NCBI GenBank assembly: GCA_002388905.1
Contig: DGNJ01000026.1
Coordinates: 37,279-46,772 of the forward strand
DNA: 9,494 bases
Source of the DNA: Cellvibrionales bacterium UBA4495
GTDB taxonomy: Bacteria > Pseudomonadota > Gammaproteobacteria > Pseudomonadales > Porticoccaceae
Direction: 5' to 3'
Made by a program: the position numbers and the translations under genes. Numbering within the stretch: position 1 is the stretch's first letter; every line of letters begins with the position of its first letter. The notes beneath the pieces were generated by a model, which was not told the origin of the DNA, ran no database searches, and worked only from the letters and a program-made list of their open reading frames with translations. Shown in pieces: positions 1-6,775 of the stretch.

Positions 1-3
1 AGC

Positions 4-41
4 CGCCAGCTCCGGTCCCGGTTCCGGGACCGGAGCTGGCG
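4..41. repeat. Long perfect inverted repeat (hairpin) at the left edge
   Basis: Bases 4-19 are the exact reverse complement of 26-41, with GGTTCC between them; those six bases are themselves complementary, so on paper the palindrome continues almost to its centre. The arm reads CGCCAGCTCCGGTCCC. It is very GC-rich and has no run of T after it, so it is not a classic terminator by itself. It stands 18 bases before a true terminator, presumably in the 3' untranslated tail of the gene upstream. It could protect the 3' end of that transcript, be a REP-type palindrome, or act with the next hairpin. All three frames stay open across it, so a coding tail cannot be wholly excluded. Confidence 0.75.
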
Positions 42-59
42 TCCCACGCTGGACACCGC

Positions 60-85
60 AAAACGGGGGCAATGCCCCCGTTTTT
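60..85 (+). terminator. Rho-independent terminator of the upstream gene
   Basis: The stem CGGGGGC (64-70) pairs with GCCCCCG (74-80) around an AAT loop and is followed by five T (81-85). The A bases at 60-63 can pair with the first T bases, so the element could also work on the other strand. It ends the transcription unit that enters from the left and separates it from pssA. In many gammaproteobacteria the gene before pssA is ilvC, but nothing of it is visible here. Confidence 0.88.
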
Positions 86-150
86 GACCATTGGCCAACG
101 GAATATGCGCCACCCGTGGTGTCGTGCGGCCAACGTCTGCCTTTAAAATC

Positions 151-179
151 TTAACAAGCCGCCACCGCAGTGCTACATT
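151..179 (+). promoter_or_regulatory. Sigma70-type promoter for the pssA operon
   Basis: The -35 box TTAACA (151-156) differs from the consensus at one base. It is followed by a 17-bp spacer and the -10 box TACATT (174-179), preceded by TGC, which makes an extended -10. Transcription would start near 186 and leave a leader of about 25 nt before the pssA ATG at 211. Its position also argues that translation does not begin at the upstream TTG (91), which would lie outside this transcript. This is a sequence match only. Confidence 0.7.
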
Positions 180-210
180 GCCTTTCACACCTGTCAAACA
201 CCGAGGTCTC

Positions 211-996
211 ATGAACGACGCCCGCGAGGAAACCGCCGGGGAGCACCGTTCCTTCGACGACAACGACCAGAGTCTCAAGCGGCGGGGTATCTACCTGCTG
301 CCCAACCTGCTTACCACCGGCGCCATGTTTGCCGGCTTCTATGCAATTCTCGCCGGCATGAACGGCCATTTTCAGCAGGCGGCCATCGCCATTTTCGTGG
401 CCATGTTCTTCGACGGTCTCGATGGCCGTGTGGCACGGCTCACCAACACCCAGAGCGAGTTCGGCGTGCAGTACGACAGCCTCTCGGACATGGTTTCCTT
501 CGGTGTGGCGCCGGCCATCGTGGCATTCAGCTGGATGCTGCACAGTCTGGGCAAGGTGGGCTGGGCGGCGGCCTTTATCTACGCCTCCTGCTCCGCCCTG
601 CGCCTGGCCCGCTTCAATACCCAGGTTGATGTGGTCGACAAGCGCTACTTTGTCGGTCTGGCAAGCCCTTCCGCCGCGGCACTGGTGGCGGGTATGGTCT
701 GGACCGGCCATGACAGCGAGGTCACCACGGGGCTTGCCGCGGTGGCGGCGCTGGTCACGGCGCTGGCCGGCGTTCTCATGGTGGCCAATCTGCGCTACCA
801 GAGCTTCAAGGGCATCGATCTTCGCGGCAGGGTCCCCTTTGTGGTGATTCTTGCCGTGGTCATGGTTTTCGTGGTGGTGACCATCGATCCGCCCCGGGTA
901 CTGCTGGCCATGGCGGCCGCCTATGCCCTGTCCGGGCCGGTAAGCTGGCTCTGGCGCCGTTACGGTTCCCGCCGCCATAAGAGCGACGGCGAATGA
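211..996 (+). CDS. pssA: CDP-diacylglycerol--serine O-phosphatidyltransferase (phosphatidylserine synthase)
   Basis: This enzyme joins L-serine to CDP-diacylglycerol to give phosphatidylserine and CMP at the inner membrane, the first step toward phosphatidylethanolamine. The 261-residue protein carries the full CDP-alcohol phosphatidyltransferase signature D-x2-DG-x2-AR-x8-G-x3-D-x3-D (Asp68, Asp71, Gly72, Ala75, Arg76, Gly85, Asp89, Asp93), which binds the metal and CDP. Hydrophobic segments follow along the chain, including roughly 32-50, 55-68, 97-112, 150-165, 175-193 and 209-225. It is therefore the integral-membrane type of PssA, not the phospholipase D-like type of E. coli. The ATG at 211 was chosen because GAGG lies at 203-206, a promoter lies just upstream, and the usual PssA amphipathic start (about residue 20) follows; the frame is open back to a TTG at 91, but that extension has no ribosome site. 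It is the first gene of a five-gene run. Confidence 0.93.
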   Translation: MNDAREETAGEHRSFDDNDQSLKRRGIYLLPNLLTTGAMFAGFYAILAGMNGHFQQAAIAIFVAMFFDGLDGRVARLTNTQSEFGVQYDSLSDMVSFGVAPAIVAFSWMLHSLGKVGWAAAFIYASCSALRLARFNTQVDVVDKRYFVGLASPSAAALVAGMVWTGHDSEVTTGLAAVAALVTALAGVLMVANLRYQSFKGIDLRGRVPFVVILAVVMVFVVVTIDPPRVLLAMAAAYALSGPVSWLWRRYGSRRHKSDGE

Positions 997-1012
997 AGCG
1001 GGGAGAAGGCTG

Positions 1013-1756
1013 ATGGTCGATGGGCAGGGTTTGCGGGACTGGTATCTCGGCGCGCTGGGCATTGTCCAATACCTGCCCCGGGATGCCATTGACGAGACCG
1101 GTTCACAGACCCGGGACAGCGTCCCGAACGAAGACATAACCAGCCAGCGTTTGGCCGAAGATGATCCGCCGCAGGATCAATCACTGCAACGTTCCCGACC
1201 CCGCATCGAACTCAACCTCGACTCGCCGTCCGGCGTGACGAAGCGCGGGCAGGTGGCAAAAAAACCAGCGTCTAAAGAACCCGAGGTGGCGGACAGCCTC
1301 CACTGCCGGCTGGCCTTCTGGCAACCGGCACCGGATCTGGCGGTGCTGGACAGCCTGGAGCCCGGGCAGCGACCTTCCCCGGAACACCGCAGGATGCTCG
1401 CCAATATCCTCAAGGCCATCAAACGCGGTGGTGCCGAGTTGCCGCCCGCGGAGCTGATCGACTGGCCGCCTACCGCCACCGCCCCGGCGGATAGGAGCGG
1501 CGCCCGTGACATGATGTCGGTATTCCTCGCCGCCCGCAGCCAGCAATCCCCGTTTGCCTGGGTGCTGCTGATGGGGCGCGCCGCCGGCCTGGTTTTCGAC
1601 GAGCCCGGCACCGTGCCACCGGTGATCGGCGAGAGCCTGGCGCTCCCCGGCGGCGCCGGGGGCGTCGTTACCCACTCCCTGAGTGACATGATTGGCGACC
1701 CCGCGCTCAAGCGGGACACCTGGGAAGCCATACGCTTCCTGGCGGACAAGACCTGA
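1013..1756 (+). CDS. holD: HolD-like DNA polymerase III psi subunit with a long linker
   Basis: Psi links the clamp loader to chi, which binds single-strand binding protein, in the DNA polymerase III holoenzyme. The call rests on three points. First, the N-terminus (residues 8-25, RDWYLGALGIVQ...) matches the start of E. coli HolD (RDWQLQQLGITQ), the part known to contact the clamp loader. Second, the C-terminus (about 206-243: GESLALPG, then SLSDMIGDPALKRDTWEAI) resembles the HolD end (EPLSLEG, then ALTDLRANPTARAALWQQI). Third, rimI follows directly, as in E. coli holD-rimI. The protein has 247 residues against about 137 in E. coli. The excess is a polar, Pro/Gln/Asp/Lys-rich stretch at about 26-92 and a Pro/Ala-rich stretch around 145-165, both likely disordered. 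The ATG at 1013 has GGAG at 1002-1005 and lies 16 nt after pssA. HolD diverges fast and is often annotated only as hypothetical. The comparison was made from memory, not by alignment. Confidence 0.75.
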   Translation: MVDGQGLRDWYLGALGIVQYLPRDAIDETGSQTRDSVPNEDITSQRLAEDDPPQDQSLQRSRPRIELNLDSPSGVTKRGQVAKKPASKEPEVADSLHCRLAFWQPAPDLAVLDSLEPGQRPSPEHRRMLANILKAIKRGGAELPPAELIDWPPTATAPADRSGARDMMSVFLAARSQQSPFAWVLLMGRAAGLVFDEPGTVPPVIGESLALPGGAGGVVTHSLSDMIGDPALKRDTWEAIRFLADKT

Positions 1757-1766
1757 GAAGAAGGCG

Positions 1767-2219
1767 TTGGCACAACAGCCGGCCATCAGATTTCGGCAAG
1801 CCGCGGTCGATGACCTGGCAGCTATCCTGGCCATCCAGGACCAGGCCGCTGCCGCGCCCTGGTCCGGGCGGCAATGGCGGGACAGTCTCGAATCTCATTC
1901 CGTGACCCTGCTCGATGTCAATGGGACAGTGGCCGGTTACGCCGTTGTCGCCAGCGTTCTGGACGAAAGGGAACTGCTCAATATTGCCGTGATGCCGGCG
2001 CAGCAGGGGCAGGGCCTGGGCGGTATATTGCTCGACCGGTGCCTGGCGAAGGACGGGACCGGGGCGGTACGAATGCTCCTTGAGGTGCGGTCCGGCAACC
2101 AGTCGGCTATCGCCCTCTATCGCAGCCGGGGGTTCGTCAAGGCGGGGATACGGAAAGGCTACTATCCTGCGGGAGCAGGCAGAGAAGACGCATGGGTTAT
2201 GGTCTATGAATTCCAGTGA
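1767..2219 (+). CDS. rimI: Ribosomal protein S18-alanine N-acetyltransferase
   Basis: This cytoplasmic GNAT-fold enzyme moves an acetyl group from acetyl-CoA to the N-terminal alanine of ribosomal protein S18. The acetyl-CoA loop QQGQGLGG is at about residues 79-86. The RimI-typical stretch LEVR...N..AIALY..RGF is present, with Glu106 and Tyr118 matching the catalytic Glu103/Tyr115 pair of E. coli. The C-terminal signature IRKGYYP...GREDAWVM is also clear. With the TTG at 1767 as start the protein has 150 residues, close to the 148 of E. coli RimI. A purine-rich site (GAGAAG, 1755-1760) overlaps the stop codon of holD, so coupled translation is likely. The frame is open back to another TTG at 1692, but that start lies inside holD and gives an extension foreign to the family. 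A TTG start suggests modest expression. Confidence 0.92.
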   Translation: MAQQPAIRFRQAAVDDLAAILAIQDQAAAAPWSGRQWRDSLESHSVTLLDVNGTVAGYAVVASVLDERELLNIAVMPAQQGQGLGGILLDRCLAKDGTGAVRMLLEVRSGNQSAIALYRSRGFVKAGIRKGYYPAGAGREDAWVMVYEFQ

Positions 2220-3159
2220 AAAAATTCCGGTGGGGATCAGCAGTTGCCTGCTCGGCAATGAAGTGCGGCACAACGGTGGCCACAAACGGGATTCCTACAT
2301 CAACGGCACCCTGTCCAGGTTTTTCGACCTGGAACCTTTTTGTCCCGAAGTGGGTATCGGCATGGGCGTGCCCCGCCCGGCCATACGCCTGATCGCCTCC
2401 GACGGGGAGGCCCGGGCAGTGGGTGTCAAGGACCCGGCCATGGATGTCACCGACCAGTTGAAGGCCTACACCGACGAACAGGGCGATGCCATCGCCCCGC
2501 TGCGCGGTTTTATCCTCAAGAAAGGCTCCCCCAGTTGCGGCATGGAGCGGGTAAAACTCTACAACGACAAGGGTATGCCCGAGAACCGCGGCGTGGGCAT
2601 CTTTGCCCGGGGGCTGATGGCGCGGTTTCCGCTATTGCCGGTGGAAGAGGAGGGCCGCCTGGGTGAGCCCCGGCTGCGGGAAAATTTCATTCAACGTGTA
2701 TTTATCTATCACCGCTGGCGAAACCTGATGGCGGAGGGTCTCACGGTGGCGGCGTTGACCGACTTTCACGCCCGCATCAAGTTGACCCTTATGAGCCATG
2801 ACCAACAGGCCGCCCGCGAGCTCGGTCGCATCGCCGCCGGGGCCAATCCGGACAACCTCGACGACATTGCCGGTGACTATATTGCCCTGGCCATGACCAC
2901 CCTGAAAAAAGTGGCGACGCGAAAAAACCATGTCAATGTGCTCCAGCACATCCAGGGCTACCTGAAGCGCAACCTGGACGGGGACGACAAGGCGGAGCTG
3001 GGGGAAACCATTGAGGCTTACTATCGGGGCGAAGTCCCGCTAATCGTTCCGATTACGCTGTTGCGGCACTTCTTCCGCAAAAGCCCGGACCCCTATATCG
3101 AGCGCTCCTGGTATATGGCGCCCTATCCCGGGGAGCTTCGTTTGCGGAATCTACTTTAG
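2206..3159 (+). CDS. TudS-like (DUF523) / DUF1722 fusion protein
   Basis: This is a two-domain protein of 317 residues. Residues about 8-145 are a DUF523 domain, the family of thiouracil desulfidase TudS, which uses a [4Fe-4S] cluster to remove sulfur from thiouracil. Residues about 160-312 are DUF1722, the domain that stands alone in E. coli YbgA. The DUF523 part shows ISSCLLG (Cys14), FCPEVG (Cys46, with Glu48) and KGSPSCG (Cys111). These are the only cysteines in the protein, which fits a cluster held by three Cys with one iron free for substrate. DUF1722 shows FHARIKLTLMSHD, KNHVNVLQHIQGYLK and the ending PYP.ELRLRN. The ATG at 2206 overlaps the end of rimI by 14 nt; it lacks a strong Shine-Dalgarno site, so translational coupling is likely. 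The true substrate, perhaps a thiolated base or nucleotide, and the role of DUF1722 are not shown by the sequence. Confidence 0.9.
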   Translation: MNSSEKIPVGISSCLLGNEVRHNGGHKRDSYINGTLSRFFDLEPFCPEVGIGMGVPRPAIRLIASDGEARAVGVKDPAMDVTDQLKAYTDEQGDAIAPLRGFILKKGSPSCGMERVKLYNDKGMPENRGVGIFARGLMARFPLLPVEEEGRLGEPRLRENFIQRVFIYHRWRNLMAEGLTVAALTDFHARIKLTLMSHDQQAARELGRIAAGANPDNLDDIAGDYIALAMTTLKKVATRKNHVNVLQHIQGYLKRNLDGDDKAELGETIEAYYRGEVPLIVPITLLRHFFRKSPDPYIERSWYMAPYPGELRLRNLL

Positions 3160-3163
3160 AACG

Positions 3164-4093
3164 GTGAGTCACCGTCTCGACAGGGCAATTGACGAACTGA
3201 TGGTCCGGGAGGCCCTGCCGCCGGATTTTCGCCGCGTTATCGACACCGTCTATTATCCCCTGGCCGATGCCCTGTGCCGGAAGCGGCGTGGGATGACCGG
3301 CGAAAGTCCCCTGGTGGTCGGAATCAATGGCGCCCAGGGCACCGGCAAGTCGACACTGGCCCGGTTCGTTGCCGCCATTCTGGCTCACCGCCAGGGTTTT
3401 CGGGTGGTCACCCTGTCACTGGACGACCTGTACCTGACCCGTCGCCAGCGCTCGGACCTGGCCGCCCGGGTTCATCCGTTGCTGCGGACCCGGGGCGTGC
3501 CCGGCACCCACGATATCGACCTGGGCCTGGCGGTTATGGATCGTTTGCGCAATGCCGGCCCCGGCACGGCTACCGCCATTCCGAGGTTTGACAAGGCCAG
3601 GGACGATCGCCTGCCGGAAGACCGGTGGCCCCGGTTTCGGGGTCGGCCGGACCTGATCCTGATGGAGGGCTGGTGCCTGGGGGCGGTGCCACAGGACGAG
3701 GCGGATCTGGTGGTGCCAATCAACCGTCTGGAAGCCGATGAGGATGCCGATGGGCACTGGCGACGTTATGCCAACAGCCAGTTGGCCGACACCTATCCGG
3801 CCCTTTTTGGCCAGTTGGATGTGCTGATCATGCTCAAGGTCCCCGGCTGGGAATCCGTCTATCGTTGGCGGCTGGAACAGGAAGAAAAGTTGCGGGCAAG
3901 CCGGCGCGAGGCGGTAAACGGCGCCCGCTTTATGGCGCCGGGGCAGGTGGCCCGTTTTGTCGCCCATTACGAGCGCCTCACCCGCCACCAACTGGCGGAA
4001 ATGCCGGCCCGGGCCGACGCCGTGGTGGCGTTGAATCCCGACCACGGGGCCGACCGTGTCTACGGGCCACTCGTGGAAAGTGAGGGACACTAG
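3164..4093 (+). CDS. P-loop kinase of the plant-type D-glycerate 3-kinase / Tda10 family
   Basis: The likely role is ATP-dependent phosphorylation of a small substrate, by family D-glycerate to 3-phosphoglycerate in the cytoplasm. The Walker A motif GAQGTGKST is at residues 56-64, followed by SLDDLYLT (85-92), the family's RGVPGTHDIDL block (110-120), and PRFDKARDDR (140-149). A Walker B-like strand, LILMEGWCLG, is at 164-173. The chain of 309 residues is near family length. The GTG at 3164 lies 4 nt after the preceding stop, with only weak purines before it, so coupled translation is probable. An ATG at 3200 (residue 13) is a possible alternative start. Many bacterial members are named only 'kinase', so the glycerate substrate is inference; no glyoxylate or glycerate genes stand beside it. 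The stop codon TAG shares the tetramer CTAG with the stop of the convergent DUF2834 gene. Confidence 0.82.
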   Translation: MSHRLDRAIDELMVREALPPDFRRVIDTVYYPLADALCRKRRGMTGESPLVVGINGAQGTGKSTLARFVAAILAHRQGFRVVTLSLDDLYLTRRQRSDLAARVHPLLRTRGVPGTHDIDLGLAVMDRLRNAGPGTATAIPRFDKARDDRLPEDRWPRFRGRPDLILMEGWCLGAVPQDEADLVVPINRLEADEDADGHWRRYANSQLADTYPALFGQLDVLIMLKVPGWESVYRWRLEQEEKLRASRREAVNGARFMAPGQVARFVAHYERLTRHQLAEMPARADAVVALNPDHGADRVYGPLVESEGH

Positions 4094-4419
4094 GAGTTTG
4101 TCGCCTGAAGTTTGCGTTCGCGCATCAACAGGAACAGCGGGAAGGCAAAGGCGAAGGCCACCAGGCAACCCAGGACCAGATAGATCCACCAGTGCTTCAT
4201 GCCCAGGCGCACACCCTCGGCCGCCACGAACACCAGGAATGTGACAAAGGCGATCATCAGGTCGTTGCTGAGGCTGGCGGCGATAGGCGAGGCATACATG
4301 ATCGCCAGCCAGTTTTCCAGGGCCATGTCCATGGTGTTGAAGGCCTGAAGATTGAAATACCAGGTGCCCACCAGGCCGGCGATAGCGAGAATCAGGTAAA
4401 GCGTCTGTCTGAAAGTCAT
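4090..4419 (-). CDS. Small DUF2834-family membrane protein
   Basis: This is a 109-residue integral membrane protein with three hydrophobic helices at about 5-20, 54-69 and 78-98. The motif GTWYFNLQAF (18-27) near the first helix is typical of DUF2834. The C-terminus ends in charged residues (RERK). No function is established for the family. The start is supported by AGGGGG five bases before the ATG. It is the last gene read leftward on this strand and is convergent with the kinase gene; the two overlap by 4 bases. It lies 146 bp downstream of the M3 peptidase gene on the same strand, so it may be co-transcribed with it, but a hairpin in the gap and a separate promoter are also possible. Confidence 0.8.
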   Translation of the reverse strand: MTFRQTLYLILAIAGLVGTWYFNLQAFNTMDMALENWLAIMYASPIAASLSNDLMIAFVTFLVFVAAEGVRLGMKHWWIYLVLGCLVAFAFAFPLFLLMRERKLQATNS

Positions 4420-4460
4420 GAAAACCCCCTTTTGTCTGTTGTTTTATCCTGTTGTTGTAT

Positions 4461-4484
4461 CCGAAAGGCGGACCCGCCTTCCGG
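4461..4484 (-). other. Imperfect hairpin between the M3 peptidase and DUF2834 genes
   Basis: CCGAAAGGCG (4461-4470) faces CGCCTTCCGG (4475-4484), with one A:C mismatch and a GACC loop. On the - strand it lies about 80 nt after the peptidase stop and about 40 nt before the DUF2834 start. No T tract follows on either strand, so a rho-independent terminator is not supported. It could slow transcription, cap the peptidase mRNA or be chance in GC-rich DNA. Confidence 0.4.
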
Positions 4485-4565
4485 GAAACCATAAAGTGGC
4501 CATGCCGGCGGCGCAAGTACCGGTGGTCAACAGGCCGCCGACGAGGCAATCTCCCGTGAAGCCCT

Positions 4566-6581
4566 CTAAAGCTCTCCCTTGAGGCGTTTGGCAAAGGCCT
4601 CGAAGTTGTAGGGGCGCCCCAGGAAGTCATGAACCAGTTCCGACGCCGGCCGGGTCCCGCCCGGCGCAAGCACCCTGTCCCGGAAGCGGGTGGCCAGCTC
4701 GGTGCTGCGCAGGCCTTCTTTTTCGAATTCGCTGAACATGTCCAGGGCGATGACCTTGGACCACATATAGGTGTAGTAAAGGGCGGAATAGCCGTTCAGG
4801 TGGCCCAGGTTCGCATAAAAGTAGGTGTCCTCCTGGTGGGGCAGGGGAGAGTACTCCGCTTCCAGCTCGAGCATTTTATCGAGCAGGTCGAACTGCTCCG
4901 GGGGCAGGCGATGAAACTCCAGGGACATGGCCGCGTAGTACATTTGAATACTGACCGTGAGGCCCTCGCCCAGGTGGCGGGCCTCGTTGATTTTGGCCAC
5001 CAGTTCGCCGGGAATCGGCTCGCCCTGGTCGTTGATGGCGAATGTCTGCAGGGTTTCCCGGTCGTACATCCACTCCTCCAGCATCTGGGAGGGGGCTTCC
5101 ACAAAATCCCATTCCGTGGCGATGCCGCTGAGGGCGGCCCAGCGCTGGTGGCCGCCGAAAAGGGCATGCAGCAGATGGCCGAATTCATGGAGGAAAGTCC
5201 GTACCTCGCTGAACTCCATGGGGGTGTCGGGATCGCTGCCGCCGGCAAAATTGCATACCAGCGTGGATACGGGTAACTGCTCGCCGGCGATCCCGGTGCG
5301 GGTCGTGAAGGCGGCGGCGTGCTGGTATTTGCCTTGCCGGGGATGCATGTCCATGTGAAAGCGGGCAATCAGTTCGCCGTCCCGGTACATTTCGTAGGAT
5401 TCAACGCTGGGGTGCCAGGTTTCCGTGTGCCAGGGTTTGATGGTGACATCGAAAAGGTCCGTCACCAGCCCGAAAATACCGTCCCGGACCTTGGCGTAGG
5501 AAAAATACTGGCGCAGTTCGGCGGCGTCCACCTGATACTGGCTCTTGCGGATCTGCTCCTCCAGGTACATTGCCTGCCAGCGTTGCACGGTATCCGCCTT
5601 GGCCCGCGTCTTTCGCAATTCCGCCAGCAGCCTTTCCACGTCCTTTTCCGCCGCCGGCGCGGCCAGCTTGTGAATACGCCGGATAAAGGCCCTGGCATTG
5701 TCGGCGCTGCCGATCATCTTGTCGGCGGTAATGTAATCCGCGAAATTGTCGAAGCCGAGCAAGCGGGCGAGCTCATGGCGCCTGGCGAGCAGTTGTTCCA
5801 GAATTTCCCTGTTTTCCGGGTGGGCGCGGGAACGGTCCGCCTGGCGCAACCGGCGCCGCACCTCATCCGAGCGGGCATAGGTGTACACGGGGATGGTGTC
5901 GGTGTAGCGGGTGGAAAGGCGGATCTTGCCGTTCTCCTGGACCGGGCGGTTGGCGATAAAATCCTCCGGCAGCCCGACCAGTTCTTCGGTATCTACCTCG
6001 ATATAGCGCACATCTTCCAGGATGTTGCGGTCGAACAACTGGCCGAGCCGGGTGATTTCCTCGTTGAGAGCGCGGATTTTTTCCCGGGTTTCATCATTCT
6101 TGTCGACGCCGGCCAGGCGGAAGTTGCGCAGGGTGACGAAGTGGTAGCGGCGGGTATCCGCCGGCTCCCCGGCGACATTCACGGCCTCGACGGCTTCATA
6201 GACGGGACGGGACAGGGACAGGCGGGTGGCCAGGTTGTTAAAGGCCGCCGTGCAGTCCCGGGCGACATCGCGAACGTCGGCATCGGGATGGACCGATTCA
6301 TAGAGCGACGACTGATTGAGGGCATCGCCCAGGCGCAACTCGAAGGCGTTGAGAGGCGCCAGCACCCGCCCCGCGTTGTAGGGCGCTTCAATGGACTCGA
6401 GTTGCCGGAAATCCTGCTGAAAGCGGTCCAGATTGGTGTCGCACTGGTTCCGGTAAGCCGCTGCCGTGGGTGACAGCGCCGGCGCAGGCTGCTCGCCGGC
6501 CCCACCCTGGTCGGCCCAGAGAGGGCAGGCAATCAGGAGTGCGAGGGGAAACATGAACCGGCTGGCGGCGTTAGAGCGCAT
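4566..6581 (-). CDS. Exported M3-family zinc metallo-oligopeptidase (thimet oligopeptidase-like)
   Basis: This endopeptidase of family M3 cuts short peptides using zinc. The zinc site is HEFGH (His465, Glu466, His469), with the third ligand Glu495 in DFVEAPSQMLEEW. The substrate-loop tyrosines lie in GHLNGYSALYYTYMWSKV (593-610), as in thimet oligopeptidase and Dcp. The length of 671 residues is normal for the family. The N-terminus (MRSNAASRFMFPLALLIAC...) is a signal peptide: basic start, hydrophobic core at 9-18, then either a cut after LWA (residue 23) or a lipobox LIAC with Cys19. The protein is therefore probably periplasmic or a lipoprotein, unlike the cytosolic PrlC/OpdA. The ATG has AGGAG six bases upstream. 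It is divergent from bcp and precedes the DUF2834 gene. A nutritional role, or clearing peptides in the envelope, is inferred. Confidence 0.92.
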   Translation of the reverse strand: MRSNAASRFMFPLALLIACPLWADQGGAGEQPAPALSPTAAAYRNQCDTNLDRFQQDFRQLESIEAPYNAGRVLAPLNAFELRLGDALNQSSLYESVHPDADVRDVARDCTAAFNNLATRLSLSRPVYEAVEAVNVAGEPADTRRYHFVTLRNFRLAGVDKNDETREKIRALNEEITRLGQLFDRNILEDVRYIEVDTEELVGLPEDFIANRPVQENGKIRLSTRYTDTIPVYTYARSDEVRRRLRQADRSRAHPENREILEQLLARRHELARLLGFDNFADYITADKMIGSADNARAFIRRIHKLAAPAAEKDVERLLAELRKTRAKADTVQRWQAMYLEEQIRKSQYQVDAAELRQYFSYAKVRDGIFGLVTDLFDVTIKPWHTETWHPSVESYEMYRDGELIARFHMDMHPRQGKYQHAAAFTTRTGIAGEQLPVSTLVCNFAGGSDPDTPMEFSEVRTFLHEFGHLLHALFGGHQRWAALSGIATEWDFVEAPSQMLEEWMYDRETLQTFAINDQGEPIPGELVAKINEARHLGEGLTVSIQMYYAAMSLEFHRLPPEQFDLLDKMLELEAEYSPLPHQEDTYFYANLGHLNGYSALYYTYMWSKVIALDMFSEFEKEGLRSTELATRFRDRVLAPGGTRPASELVHDFLGRPYNFEAFAKRLKGEL

Positions 6582-6649
6582 GGAGTTCTCCTTGTCTATG
6601 CTGCGGAACCGGCCCCGGCGCGATGCGCAGAGACGGCCAATGGCAACCG

Positions 6650-6699
6650 AGTATAATGGCTTTGCCCGGATTGAACGAGATACGCTTTCTGTTTAGAGT
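6650..6699. promoter_or_regulatory. Divergent promoter region for bcp (+) and the M3 peptidase (-)
   Basis: A perfect -10 box TATAAT reads on the + strand at 6652-6657, but no good -35 lies 16-18 bp before it. On the - strand the overlapping bases 6655-6650 read TATACT, also a good -10 with a weak -35. A second + strand candidate is TTGAAC (6671-6676), a 17-bp spacer, then TAGAGT (6694-6699). Both genes need a start of transcription in this 238-bp gap, but which box is used cannot be told. The weak -35 boxes suggest an activator or low basal activity. Confidence 0.4.
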
Positions 6700-6758
6700 C
6701 TCGCTGTTTCCGCCCGGCGCCCTTCCTGGTCGTCCTGATCCAGGGTGCCCCGACAGTT

Positions 6759-6775
6759 CCGGGAACGGTTTCCGG
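6759..6775 (+). other. Small hairpin in the bcp leader
   Basis: CCGGGAA (6759-6765) can pair with TTTCCGG (6769-6775) around CGG, with one G-U pair in RNA. It overlaps a short DNA palindrome, GTTCCGGGAAC (6756-6766). It ends 29 bases before the bcp ribosome site, so it does not mask it. An operator or leader role is possible, but no known regulator site is recognised. Confidence 0.3.

Noticed and set aside
151..1137. Long open frame of 328 codons on the - strand opposite pssA
   Set aside because: It is antisense to a certain gene, rich in His/Gly/Arg and without any family motif; this is typical of codon bias in GC-rich DNA.
1692..1766. Upstream TTG start for rimI
   Set aside because: It would begin well inside holD and add 25 residues not found in the RimI family; the TTG at 1767 gives the normal length.
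2314..2333. Perfect 7-bp hairpin (TCCAGGT / ACCTGGA) with a T-rich loop
   Set aside because: It lies inside the conserved coding part of the TudS-like domain with no T tract after it; probably chance.
4192..4494. Open frame of 100 codons on the + strand opposite the DUF2834 gene
   Set aside because: The - strand protein has three membrane helices, a family motif and a good ribosome site; the + frame has neither a site nor a recognisable family.
3416..4669. Open frame of 417 codons on the - strand across the kinase and DUF2834 genes
   Set aside because: It overlaps three supported genes, and its product has low-complexity Pro/Arg/His content and no domain.
5319..6473. Open frame of 384 codons on the + strand within the M3 peptidase gene
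   Set aside because: It is a mirror of the peptidase reading frame, with no ribosome site or recognisable motif.
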